From: Candidatus Bathyarchaeota archaeon
GTDB lineage: Archaea > Thermoproteota > Bathyarchaeia > Bathyarchaeales > DTEX01
DNA: 30,092 nt
Direction of reading: 5' to 3'
Assembly (NCBI GenBank): GCA_021162225.1
Contig: JAGGZB010000078.1
Coordinates: forward strand, 1-30,092
The position numbers and the translations under genes are program-made. The notes under the pieces were generated by a model, which saw nothing but the letters and a program-made list of their open reading frames with translations, was not told where the DNA came from and did not search any database. Shown here piece after piece: positions 1-7,433 of this stretch. Position 1 is the stretch's first letter. Each line of letters starts with the position of its first letter.

Positions 1-2
1 GC

Positions 3-431
3 ATAGTCTTCGGATACATGATTATAGTGCTGTTCCTCTCCCAGCTGAATCCATTAGCAACCATTTTGGGGTTGATGATCACTTTCTTCGTCCCGTTCAT
101 GTCGAAAAAAGAGTTCCTAACCATCTCAGCCTTTTATTCAGCCACGGTAACAGGCGTGACATTCCTGAGAAGAGACGCTTTAACTCCGCTGTTCGGAGCT
201 GACATATTCACACTTTTCGGAGCAGGATCTCTTCTGGTTCTAGCCTTAATTCTACACCTAGAACCAACCGAATTCCTGAAAACTCTGCATCCAGCCATCA
301 TACAGTCAGCCGGGGCTTTACTTGTCCACGCGAGCTCTTATGAGGAGGTGGCTAATCTCAAAAGAGGAATGCGAGAACGGTGTTGTGCTTCCTCGAAATA
401 TCGTAGCCTGCATAGTCGATTTTATAGGTAA
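3..431 (+). CDS. Partial membrane protein, function unknown (5' end outside window)
   Basis: The frame is open from the left edge of the window, so the N-terminus is missing; the first Met in view (position 18) need not be the start. The visible part is strongly hydrophobic. One long segment begins near that Met, another covers SAFYSATVTGVTFL, and a third is FGAGSLLVLALILHL, so at least three membrane helices are likely. I do not recognise the family. The last 25 or so residues are odd: after the codons near 340 the protein becomes basic and Cys/Ser/Arg-rich. The neighbouring frame from 340 to 450 instead reads a more ordinary peptide containing ENGVVLPRNIVACIVDFIGK. A frameshift or sequencing error near 335-345 is therefore possible. 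The gene may be cargo of the integrated element or a host gene beyond it. Confidence 0.45.
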   Translation: MVFGYMIIVLFLSQLNPLATILGLMITFFVPFMSKKEFLTISAFYSATVTGVTFLRRDALTPLFGADIFTLFGAGSLLVLALILHLEPTEFLKTLHPAIIQSAGALLVHASSYEEVANLKRGMRERCCASSKYRSLHSRFYR

Positions 432-509
432 GAGGTCTGAGTTAGGCTAAGAAAGTGTGGAAGAATTTGTGAAAGAAGCTATTATGGTGCCTTCACATGC
501 ATGGTGTTT

Positions 510-1796
510 TTAAGTTAGTTCCTTCCGGATCTTTATGATTTTTTCAAGTATCCGTTCAACCCTGGCGAGACGCTTCTCGTATTCTACGCGGAGGTAACGT
601 TCCCTCTCCAGCTCCGCCAGTTTCGTCTCGTACTCTGACAGCCGCGCCGTCCTTATGTTTAGCAGCTCTCTAAGAGCCTTGATCTCGGTCTCGTACTCTT
701 CGAGTTTCCTCTTCATTTCGCCCTCGACGATCGTCTTTACTGATGGGGGCTCCGAAAGGAATGTGACCGCCGGCAGGACGAGCTGATACTGCGTCCTAAG
801 CCATTCTAGGTTCGCAACGCAAAAGTCGTAGACGCTTTCTATTCCGAAGCTGCTGAGCGAATGGCCCATCATGGCCTCGCTTGCCATCCTATCCACACCG
901 CTCATGGAACAAGCAGTCTTAAAGTACTTCCTGAGGCTGTGAACTCGGATGTTGAATAGGTACCCCCTCTCTAGGAGGGGCCCGTTCCTGAATCTCCGTT
1001 TCCCCTTCATGATCACCTTCCTCCGGTCTATGCCAGCTCTCCTGCAGAGCCCCGCCCAGATGTTTCTAACGGTCGCCGCGGCTATGGGCCTCCCGTCGAA
1101 AGTGACGAAGAGATGGCTCTCCGGCGTTATCTCCTCTCCCTTCATCTCCCTCTGCCTCAGATAGGCCCTCAGGTACTGTGCTGTCTCGGCAGAGATGAAC
1201 GTGACGTGAGGCAGCCCCTCCTTTGTGATCTCGCCCGGAACCTCAACCATGTAGCATGGCAGACTCTCATCCCATAGGTCGTCCCTAATATGCTTCAGCC
1301 TAAGATTGATTATTGTATCGCCTACCCGGAGCCCACTCGACGCGGCGAAGCAGATTAAAGCCCTCTCCCTCAGCTTCGCCGCCTGAAGGATCCTAACAAT
1401 CTGCTCCTTCTGGATCGCATCCCTATTCACGAGAGTCCTAACCTTCCCGACATAACTCCTAAAAGAATCCCTAACCTCCTCCCAGTCCACATTCCTAACG
1501 CGGTTCTCCCTCAGCCAAACCCTTATGCCGTTAAGCCAGTTACGACAAGTCTTAGGCGCAAGCCTATCCTTAGCATCAACGATCCAATCCACAACCTTCT
1601 CAGTCGCATCCTCCTCATCCAAGCCAGACAGAAAACCCACACACTCAAAAGGAGGCATACCCATAAAATCAGAAAAGTCCTTGACAGCCGCGACGTACTG
1701 AAGCTTCGTACCCTCGCTAACAGACCGCCTCTCAAAAACCCTGCGGACAGAAGGATCATTCTCCATCAAAGCCCGATAGGCCCTAGGAAACCCCAT
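510..1796 (-). CDS. Tyrosine recombinase (integrase) with C-terminal coiled coil
   Basis: This is a site-specific recombinase of the phage-integrase family, 428 residues. The N-terminal SAM-like DNA-binding part spans about residues 20-125. The catalytic domain carries the full set of conserved residues: Arg157 in SSGLRVGD, His286 and Arg289 in HSLRKYF, His312 in MMGHSL, and the nucleophile candidate Tyr323 in ESVYDF. Residues from about 355 to the end are charged heptad-like sequence (EEYETEIKALRELL and onward) and predict a coiled coil, perhaps for multimerisation. The gene lies 51 bases from the 3' end of the tRNA-Cys gene, on the same strand, which fits integration into that tRNA. Its bases look more GC-rich than those of the neighbouring host genes. 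A TATA box about 25 bases upstream of the ATG suggests a leaderless transcript. I see no inactivating change. Confidence 0.9.
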   Translation of the reverse strand: MGFPRAYRALMENDPSVRRVFERRSVSEGTKLQYVAAVKDFSDFMGMPPFECVGFLSGLDEEDATEKVVDWIVDAKDRLAPKTCRNWLNGIRVWLRENRVRNVDWEEVRDSFRSYVGKVRTLVNRDAIQKEQIVRILQAAKLRERALICFAASSGLRVGDTIINLRLKHIRDDLWDESLPCYMVEVPGEITKEGLPHVTFISAETAQYLRAYLRQREMKGEEITPESHLFVTFDGRPIAAATVRNIWAGLCRRAGIDRRKVIMKGKRRFRNGPLLERGYLFNIRVHSLRKYFKTACSMSGVDRMASEAMMGHSLSSFGIESVYDFCVANLEWLRTQYQLVLPAVTFLSEPPSVKTIVEGEMKRKLEEYETEIKALRELLNIRTARLSEYETKLAELERERYLRVEYEKRLARVERILEKIIKIRKELT

Positions 1797-1815
1797 AATA
1801 AAATGATTCGGCGAG

Positions 1816-1835
1816 GCACAATATAAAAGTTGTGC
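1816..1835 (-). promoter_or_regulatory. Integrase promoter TATA box inside a palindrome
   Basis: Read on the minus strand, an archaeal box A (CTTTTATA) sits about 25-30 bases before the integrase ATG, so transcription should begin almost at the start codon. The box is flanked by perfect 6-base inverted arms, GCACAA at 1816-1821 and TTGTGC at 1830-1835. This is the arrangement expected of an operator that blocks TBP binding. The arms are seen directly; the regulatory role is inferred. Confidence 0.55.
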
Positions 1836-1847
1836 ATAAGCCTATAA

Positions 1848-1923
1848 TGGAGCCGGGGATGGGATTTGAACCCATGTTCAGCGAGTCTGCAGCCCGCCGC
1901 CTGAACCGCTCGGCCACCCCGGC
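1848..1923 (-). tRNA. tRNA-Cys (anticodon GCA), CCA encoded
   Basis: On the minus strand the acceptor stem GCCGGGG pairs with CCCCGGC, followed by discriminator U73 and an encoded CCA. The anticodon stem GCGGG/CUCGC encloses the 7-base loop CUGCAGA, giving anticodon GCA for cysteine. The T-arm is AUGGG-UUCAAAU-CCCAU. U73 is the known cysteine identity base. The mature length is 76 with CCA, and no intron is visible. Its 3' end points at the integrase gene, so the T-arm/acceptor half is a plausible attachment site; no second copy of this half lies in the window. Confidence 0.95.
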
Positions 1924-2005
1924 TGAGCTTAAACTTGCCCAAGAAATATTCAGAAATAAACTTGCTCTTATACCTTTTTCTTGCGGCAGAACAGTCTCTA
2001 TTAAT

Positions 2006-2311
2006 CTACATTTTGATTATCTGTGCATGTAAGACTCCGCTTATTTCCATAACCGCTTCTGGATGAACATAGCCACGCTCTATAGCTCGCTTAACAATTC
2101 TTGTTCCGACAAGATTCACGATTGTGCTCTTTTCGATTAAGTCTATGGCTTCCTCAATGCTCGTCTTAAACCCCTTATAAAACTCTTCTTTAACCTCAAA
2201 GACTATCCCGGAATCCTTAAAGGTCTTGCCGAGGATGTCAGCGTCGCAGGCAGCTAAGAGAACCTGTCCCCCCCATCTTCGAATCTTAACGTAAGCCTCC
2301 AATACCGGCAT
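2006..2311 (-). CDS. DUF424 family protein
   Basis: This is a 101-residue protein with the pattern of the archaeal DUF424 family: VLLAACDADILGKTF near the N-terminus, then GFKTSIEEAIDLIEKSTIVNLVG and the IERGYVHPEAVMEI segment. The function is not established. Co-occurrence with translation genes in archaea suggests a role linked to translation or RNA. The length is normal for the family. It begins 20 bases after aIF2-beta on the same strand, so the two are probably co-transcribed. The ATG at 2311 is the only start that keeps the whole conserved N-terminal strand. Confidence 0.82.
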   Translation of the reverse strand: MPVLEAYVKIRRWGGQVLLAACDADILGKTFKDSGIVFEVKEEFYKGFKTSIEEAIDLIEKSTIVNLVGTRIVKRAIERGYVHPEAVMEISGVLHAQIIKM

Positions 2312-2331
2312 CTTCCAAAATCTTTCCTAAT

Positions 2332-2742
2332 TCATATAGGTCTCAGGGGAGATCTAGCTCCGCATGCCTCGCACTGAAGGAAGTACAGCCTTTTCTCCTT
2401 AACAATCTTTGTATCCGGCCTCTTGCAGATCGGGCATATGACATACTCGTTAACGTAGCGCCTAATCAGCCTCTCGAGAGTCTCAGCCTCAAATCTTCCT
2501 TGGAAGATAACCCTTCCTCCCTCGGCAGTGGCGGCCGTAGCGAGCTCTTTAGAAAGATACTTCAATACATGTTCGGGCTCCCTGTTTGCTACGTCGCAGA
2601 TCTCCTTGAAATTGTGCAGGATAGTTCTGGATCCAGAGATTGTTACGAGAGGCTTAGGAACCTCGAACCTCTCACGTTTAAAGACTGAAGGAGGCAAGGC
2701 TTTGTAGGCTTCGTCTAGCATTCTCTCATAATCTAAACTCAT
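2332..2742 (-). CDS. eif2b: Translation initiation factor aIF2 subunit beta
   Basis: This is the beta subunit of the heterotrimeric archaeal initiation factor aIF2, which delivers initiator Met-tRNA to the small ribosomal subunit in the cytoplasm. At 136 residues it has the usual archaeal length. The N-terminal gamma-binding helix (DYERMLDEAYKALP) is followed by the alpha-beta core (ISGSRTILHNFKEICDVANREPEHVLKYL) and a C-terminal zinc ribbon with CPIC near residue 109 and CEAC near residue 127. It is followed by DUF424 and is divergent from proS. The TATA box lies so close to the ATG that the mRNA is probably leaderless. Confidence 0.95.
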   Translation of the reverse strand: MSLDYERMLDEAYKALPPSVFKRERFEVPKPLVTISGSRTILHNFKEICDVANREPEHVLKYLSKELATAATAEGGRVIFQGRFEAETLERLIRRYVNEYVICPICKRPDTKIVKEKRLYFLQCEACGARSPLRPI

Positions 2743-2756
2743 ATGCGAATCCTCAC

Positions 2757-2766
2757 AATATATAAA
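2757..2766 (-). promoter_or_regulatory. TATA box for aIF2-beta
   Basis: On the minus strand CTTTATATAT lies about 15-25 bases before the aIF2-beta ATG at 2742. With the usual archaeal TATA-to-start distance of about 25, transcription begins at or next to the start codon. Confidence 0.5.
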
Positions 2767-2780
2767 GAATTCATCACCTA

Positions 2781-2790
2781 AAATATTTAT
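2781..2790 (+). promoter_or_regulatory. TATA box for proS
   Basis: The sequence AAATATTTAT fits an archaeal box A. It predicts transcription from about 2810 and a leader of about 35-40 bases ending in the GAGGAGG ribosome-binding site. It lies back to back with the aIF2-beta box. Confidence 0.45.
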
Positions 2791-2846
2791 CCGAAAAACA
2801 AAGGGACGCGGAAGACTGGGCGAAAGGCACTGAGGAGGAAGAAGGG

Positions 2847-4271
2847 TTGAAGATGAAGAAGTATGAGAATTTCAGTAAATGGTTCGACGATCTACTCCTA
2901 AACGCTGAGATAATGGATAATCGATACCCAATCAAGGGATTCGCGGTATACAAAGAGTGGGGTGCAAAGATAGTTAGAAAGATAATTGAGATGCTCGAGA
3001 AAAAACTTGAGGAGACAGGGCATGTTCCAATGTTCTTTCCCGTAGCGATCTCAGAAGAAACATTCAGAAGGGAGGCTGAACATATCAAGGGCTTCACGTC
3101 AGAGGTCTTCTGGATAACTCATGCTGGAGATAGAAAACTGAAGAAGAGAATGCTCTTGAGACCAACCTCAGAAACGGCGATGTACCCAATGTTCTCGCAA
3201 TGGATAAGATCGCATGCAGACCTGCCGCTGAAGATATTCCAGAGCGTCTTTGTCTATAGATACGAAACGAAAGCGACAAGGCCGCTATTCAGAATGAGAG
3301 AGTTTCTCTGGAATGAAGCTCACACGGCGCATAGAAGCTGGGAGGAGGCGGAGGAACAAGTAACGAAAGCAATAGAAATATACGATGAAGTCTTCAAGAA
3401 TTTGGGGCTGAGCTATTATATTCTCAGACGGCCGGACTTCGACAAGTTTGCAGGGGCAGCTTATTCAATAGCCTTCGACGCCTGGAATCCTGATGGAAGA
3501 GTCAACCAGATAGGAACAGTACATAATTTAGGAGAGAATTTCTCACGGGCCTTCGACATAACATATGAGGATATAGGCGGAGTGCGAAGATATGTTGTCC
3601 AGACATGCTACGGATTCGGAATAAGCCGAGTACTAGCGGCCATAATAGCCCAGCATGGAGACGATCATGGTCTGGTGCTTCCGCCAGAGATAGCTCCGGT
3701 TCAAGTTGTTGTGATTCCGATACCATATAAGGAGCTGGAAGACGAGATAGAGAAATACTCCAGAAGAGTCTATGAGAAGATAGTATCCGCGGGATTCCGA
3801 ACGCGAATAGACGAGACTGATAAGACCCCTGGAGAAAAATACTATTACTGGGAGATGTTTGGGGTTCCCATCCGAATTGAGGTGGGACCGAGAGATCTTA
3901 AAGAGAATCAAGTGACGATCTGTGAGAGAGTAAACCTAGAAAGAAGAACAGTGCCTCTTGAAGAAGCTCCAGGAGCAATAACAGAAGAGTTTAGTAAGAT
4001 TGAGAAAAAACTGAGAGAGAGGAGCCTCTCAACTTTAAAGGAGATGACAATAAAGGCTAGAGACATAGAAGCCTTAAAAGAGGCGATAAAATCAAAGAAG
4101 ATCGCGAAGGTTTGCTGGTGCGGAAAGATTGAATGCGCCGAAAGGATCAGGGAGGAATCTGGAGGGGAAATAAGAGGATACAGAATCGATGTTGAAGAGA
4201 GCCCAGAATACGCATGTATAATATGCGGGAAAGAAGCGGAGAAAGTAGTGTATGTGGCTAAAGCATACTAG
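2847..4271 (+). CDS. proS: Prolyl-tRNA synthetase, archaeal/eukaryotic type
   Basis: This enzyme charges tRNA-Pro with proline using ATP. It is a class II synthetase of 474 residues, the normal size for the short archaeal/eukaryotic form without the bacterial editing insertion. Class II features are visible: PMFFPVAISEETF near residue 60, the motif-2 region LRPTSETAMYPMFSQW near 109, YRYETKATRPLFRMREFLW near 140, and the late QTCYGFGISRVLAAI segment near 255. The anticodon-binding domain follows. The C-terminal zinc-binding part has CWCGKIEC and CIICG and ends in the characteristic aromatic tail (VAKAY). Translation starts at TTG 2847, about eight bases after GGAGG; the ATG at 2853 is the alternative. 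No ATG, GTG or TTG lies further upstream before the stop at 2763. Confidence 0.96.
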   Translation: MKMKKYENFSKWFDDLLLNAEIMDNRYPIKGFAVYKEWGAKIVRKIIEMLEKKLEETGHVPMFFPVAISEETFRREAEHIKGFTSEVFWITHAGDRKLKKRMLLRPTSETAMYPMFSQWIRSHADLPLKIFQSVFVYRYETKATRPLFRMREFLWNEAHTAHRSWEEAEEQVTKAIEIYDEVFKNLGLSYYILRRPDFDKFAGAAYSIAFDAWNPDGRVNQIGTVHNLGENFSRAFDITYEDIGGVRRYVVQTCYGFGISRVLAAIIAQHGDDHGLVLPPEIAPVQVVVIPIPYKELEDEIEKYSRRVYEKIVSAGFRTRIDETDKTPGEKYYYWEMFGVPIRIEVGPRDLKENQVTICERVNLERRTVPLEEAPGAITEEFSKIEKKLRERSLSTLKEMTIKARDIEALKEAIKSKKIAKVCWCGKIECAERIREESGGEIRGYRIDVEESPEYACIICGKEAEKVVYVAKAY

Positions 4272-4286
4272 GCGGAATAATAAAGA

Positions 4287-4312
4287 GAAAAAGATCGCAA
4301 TCTTCTTTTTTT
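4287..4312 (+). terminator. Hairpin and T-run after proS
   Basis: AAGAT (4291-4295) and ATCTT (4300-4304) form a short stem with a four-base loop. A tract of T follows at 4306-4312, and upstream A residues extend the pairing. A T-rich terminator is expected here. Confidence 0.5.
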
Positions 4313-4393
4313 AGAAGTCTTTCATGAAAAGAATGGCATTTGATAGTATTCTAAAAGAAGCGGTCAAATGCTATATGCTTCAAGGTTTACAAA

Positions 4394-4402
4394 GCTTTTT
4401 TA
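4394..4402 (+). promoter_or_regulatory. TATA box before the glycoside-hydrolase-like gene
   Basis: GCTTTTTTA at 4394-4402 is a reasonable archaeal box A and places the start of transcription near 4425. That leaves room for the GGAGGT/GAGG ribosome-binding sequences before the ATG at 4462. Confidence 0.4.
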
Positions 4403-4461
4403 TGTGGTAACAAACAATAGATCGCTACACAATATTTGTGGAGGTAGAGGTTGAAGTAGTC

Positions 4462-6612
4462 ATGCAGGCAAATAATGAATTTCCAAAACGTTATCAGTGG
4501 ATTAAGGAGACTCCTATAGCTATACTTGAAGAGAATGAAGTTCCATTATGGCGCGATGCAAGTCAAGTGGCCGACGCGGTTGAGTCTATGGGCGCCGAAG
4601 CCATAAGATATCCAGCCATAAGATGGGCTGTTCACACCTATAAGGAGTCGAAATATCTGCCTAAGTATCCCGGTCTTGGAGAAAGAGACCTTTTAGGAGA
4701 GATAATGAACGAGATGAAAAGTAGAGGAATAACCGTTATTCCTTACTGTCACATCGGGGTTCTCCACACACACGCCTATAAAGTACATCCTGAATGGGCG
4801 GCTAGAGACTATTATGGAAGGCCGTTTTCTTGGAACGGAGTTCACAGGATGGTTTGCCTAAACAATCAACTTTTCATAAAGGCAATGCTGGGAGCCGTTA
4901 AAGAGGTAGTATCTAACTATAATCCAGACGCAATATATTTTGACGGGCCGGTCTGGTACATGGAGACATGTGCATGTAAATACTGCAGGAAGATATTCGA
5001 GGAACGTTTCGGATATCCCCTACCCTTAAAACTTTCTTGGGATGATGGAACTAGGCAAGATTACAATAAGATGAGGGACGAACGAGTTAAAGAAGTTATG
5101 AAGCTTCTCAGCGAGTCAATCAAGGAGTTAAAAGATATACCAGTCTTCTTCAACACTTCGATGAAGTATCTTCCAAGTCACAACTGTGGAATACCAGAAT
5201 TAACAGCGGAGCATGCTGACGGAGCGAATACGACAGAAGTGCACAGACCTCTATCATACTGGGAGATACTCGAGACGGCTCGTTTAGGAGAAGCCCTAAA
5301 GAAGGTCTCACTCTGTTATTGTCCCCCAGGACCATACGAGTCGCTCTCAACATTCGATACTTTAGAAGCAGTCGTTTTCGGAGTAACATATGCGGCTCAT
5401 GGAGGAACACCAATGGCCCAGACGGTCTCAGCATTTCTATATGACAAGACCGGAGCCGCACAAATGAAGAGTCTCCTTAATCACTTGAAGAAGAATGCGG
5501 ATATTTATTATAGAGCTAAGCCTGTAGAAGAAGTTGCCCTAATCTACTCCAGACAGACGGGTGAGAATTACGCCAAGGAAGAGGTTGCTGAAAGACTTGA
5601 AATGCACTTCAGCGGAGCCTTCAGATCTCTAATTCATGAACACGTGCATTTTGTCTGTTTATTCGATACGCAGCTAACATGGGAGAAGATCAAAGACTTC
5701 AAGGTATTGGTACTCCCGAACGTTGTATCCCTAAGCGATTCTCAAATAGATCTTCTTAAGCGATTCGTCAAGGAAGGCGGAGGCCTAGTTGCTACCTACA
5801 AGACATCCCTATATGACGAGAAAGGGCTGATGCGGAGAGACTTCGGCCTAAAAGATCTATTCAAACTCACATATCTCGGAGAAACACCAAAGGATAATTA
5901 CAGGCGCAGAGACTATCGGGGAATGGGCAGAGAGTGGGGATATGCTGAGATACCTGAGGCTTACTTAAAGTGGTCAAAGAGACACTTCATAAATGAGAAT
6001 CTAAATCTAAATCATCTAGTCCCTGTCTCTGATGCTTGTCTCGGAATGGAGAGGAAGCCCCCTGAATACATAGTCTCTTCCCCAAAGGATGGAGCTGAAG
6101 TAATCGCGACGCTTTACTTACCGTCCGGAGGAGCATTCGGCGAATCATTCAAGCATCCATTAGGTGAGCCTCCTGGACTCGTTGTCAGCTACTTTGGCAA
6201 GGGAAGAGTTGTATACGTGGCTGCTCCCCTCGGAAAACGTTACTTAAGACGGGGGCTTCCGGAGCTAAGAATGATCTATAGCCGAGCTGTCAAGTATGCT
6301 CTGGGTGGACGAAGCATAATTGAGATTGACGCGCCGCCGGGACTTGTAATAAATCTAACAAAGGATCAGAGCCATTATTATCTGCATCTGATCAACTATA
6401 CTGGAATGATGACCGAGTCGCCTTACAGAGTTGTCGATTGGATTTCTCCCTTAGGAGAAATAAAAGCTAGTCTCCAAATCGACGAAGAAGTAAAGAATAT
6501 CCATCTGCTAGTCAAGGGGAAAAACGTAAAATTCAACCAAGATGACACCGCATTGAGATTCACTATCCCCGAGATCAACATACACGAAACGGTCATCATA
6601 GAACTTCATTAA
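4462..6612 (+). CDS. Glycoside-hydrolase-like protein: TIM barrel plus beta-galactosidase trimerisation-type domain
   Basis: This is a probable intracellular glycosidase of about 716 residues. The N-terminal half resembles the GHL6/fucosidase-like TIM-barrel group. It shows HPEWAARDYYGRP, then NPDAIYFDG with Asp161 in the place of the nucleophile strand, and a CxCxxC cluster (CACKYCRKIFEERFG), typical of these proteins. From about residue 350 there is a Rossmann-like domain as in GH42 middle (trimerisation) domains: VALIYSRQTGENY, then VLVLPNVVSLSDSQIDLLKRFVKEGGGLVAT. A beta-rich C-terminal domain follows. There is no signal peptide. A frame-open GTG at 4438 would add eight residues (EVEVEVV), but that stretch is the GGAGGT-rich leader, so ATG 4462 is preferred. 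The substrate cannot be read from the sequence. It is the first gene of the carbohydrate locus. Confidence 0.72.
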   Translation: MQANNEFPKRYQWIKETPIAILEENEVPLWRDASQVADAVESMGAEAIRYPAIRWAVHTYKESKYLPKYPGLGERDLLGEIMNEMKSRGITVIPYCHIGVLHTHAYKVHPEWAARDYYGRPFSWNGVHRMVCLNNQLFIKAMLGAVKEVVSNYNPDAIYFDGPVWYMETCACKYCRKIFEERFGYPLPLKLSWDDGTRQDYNKMRDERVKEVMKLLSESIKELKDIPVFFNTSMKYLPSHNCGIPELTAEHADGANTTEVHRPLSYWEILETARLGEALKKVSLCYCPPGPYESLSTFDTLEAVVFGVTYAAHGGTPMAQTVSAFLYDKTGAAQMKSLLNHLKKNADIYYRAKPVEEVALIYSRQTGENYAKEEVAERLEMHFSGAFRSLIHEHVHFVCLFDTQLTWEKIKDFKVLVLPNVVSLSDSQIDLLKRFVKEGGGLVATYKTSLYDEKGLMRRDFGLKDLFKLTYLGETPKDNYRRRDYRGMGREWGYAEIPEAYLKWSKRHFINENLNLNHLVPVSDACLGMERKPPEYIVSSPKDGAEVIATLYLPSGGAFGESFKHPLGEPPGLVVSYFGKGRVVYVAAPLGKRYLRRGLPELRMIYSRAVKYALGGRSIIEIDAPPGLVINLTKDQSHYYLHLINYTGMMTESPYRVVDWISPLGEIKASLQIDEEVKNIHLLVKGKNVKFNQDDTALRFTIPEINIHETVIIELH

Positions 6613-6638
6613 GCATCTTCATCTTTTTAATTGTAAAG

Positions 6639-6648
6639 GCTTTTATAC
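6639..6648 (+). promoter_or_regulatory. Possible TATA box before the SIS-heparinase pair
   Basis: GCTTTTATAC is a good box A, but the predicted start (about 6668-6672) falls inside the GGAGGA ribosome-binding site at 6667-6672. Either the leader is very short or the genes are also read from the upstream promoter. Confidence 0.35.
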
Positions 6649-6681
6649 CGCTGCATTGAACTCCTTGGAGGAGGCTATTTT

Positions 6682-7422
6682 ATGGATTTAGTAAGGAAAT
6701 ATTATGATATCATCGTGGAAACTCTGAAGAAAATCGAAACAAACGAGAAAGAAAATATCCGTAAAGGCGCGGAGCTCATGGCTGAGGCTATCACGGAGGA
6801 CAAATTGATTCACGTCTTCGGCAGCGGGGGACATTCAAACATGGCTACTGAAGAGATGTTTCACAGAGCTGGCGGTTTGGCCTGTATAAATCCCATATTC
6901 GTCGACGGCATCAGGATTCCTCATATTCCAAGAGCTGAAAGGCTACTTGGATATGTCGAAGAGATTTTCCGATTTTACGACTTGAAGAAAGGTGATCTTC
7001 TAATGATTGTCAATGCTTATGGAATAAACAGTGTAACGATAGAGTCAGCTCTCCTAGCTAAAGAAAAGGGAATCAAGACAATAGGTGTAACTGGAACTGA
7101 ATATGCTAAGAATCTTCCAAAGGATTTCGTAGGGAGACATCCGAGTGGGAAGGCTCTTCACGAGCTAGTTGATATATTCATAAATACCTATATACCCTAC
7201 GGAGACGCGGTGATTGAAATAGAGGGCTGTAGAGCAAAAGTAGCTCCGATAACGACGTTCGCCAATAGCTTTATTCTGAACTCCTTGGTTATTGAGACTG
7301 CTAGAATACTCTCCTCCAAAGGCATCGAACCGCCTATCATCTGTAGCATTAATACCCTTAACGGAGAGGAACGAAACCAGTGGCTTTACGATAAATATAG
7401 GAAAAGAATACGCTGGCTTTAA
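6682..7422 (+). CDS. SIS-domain protein (sugar-phosphate isomerase/binding, UPF0309-like)
   Basis: This is a 246-residue SIS-domain protein. Such proteins bind phosphosugars and often isomerise or deaminate them. The phosphate-binding loop is in HVFGSGGHSNMATEEMFHRAGG (about residues 49-68). A second nucleotide-binding-like strand and loop lies around residues 108-148 (LLMIVNAYG, GIKTIGVTGTEYA). The N-terminal helix is amphipathic, as in SIS_2 proteins. The pattern SGxHS...E..xRAGGL...NP matches the sugar isomerase-domain group related to UPF0309. A strong GGAGGA ribosome-binding site precedes the ATG. The heparinase-like gene begins only 11 bases after the stop, so the two are co-translated. 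A role in handling a sugar phosphate released from the imported glycan is inferred; the exact sugar is unknown. Confidence 0.8.
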   Translation: MDLVRKYYDIIVETLKKIETNEKENIRKGAELMAEAITEDKLIHVFGSGGHSNMATEEMFHRAGGLACINPIFVDGIRIPHIPRAERLLGYVEEIFRFYDLKKGDLLMIVNAYGINSVTIESALLAKEKGIKTIGVTGTEYAKNLPKDFVGRHPSGKALHELVDIFINTYIPYGDAVIEIEGCRAKVAPITTFANSFILNSLVIETARILSSKGIEPPIICSINTLNGEERNQWLYDKYRKRIRWL

Positions 7423-7433
7423 AGGTGATTTCT

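Noticed and set aside
1832..2032. 66-residue plus-strand frame across the tRNA region
   Set aside because: It runs antisense through the tRNA-Cys gene, and the start of its product is simply the complement of the T-arm and acceptor.
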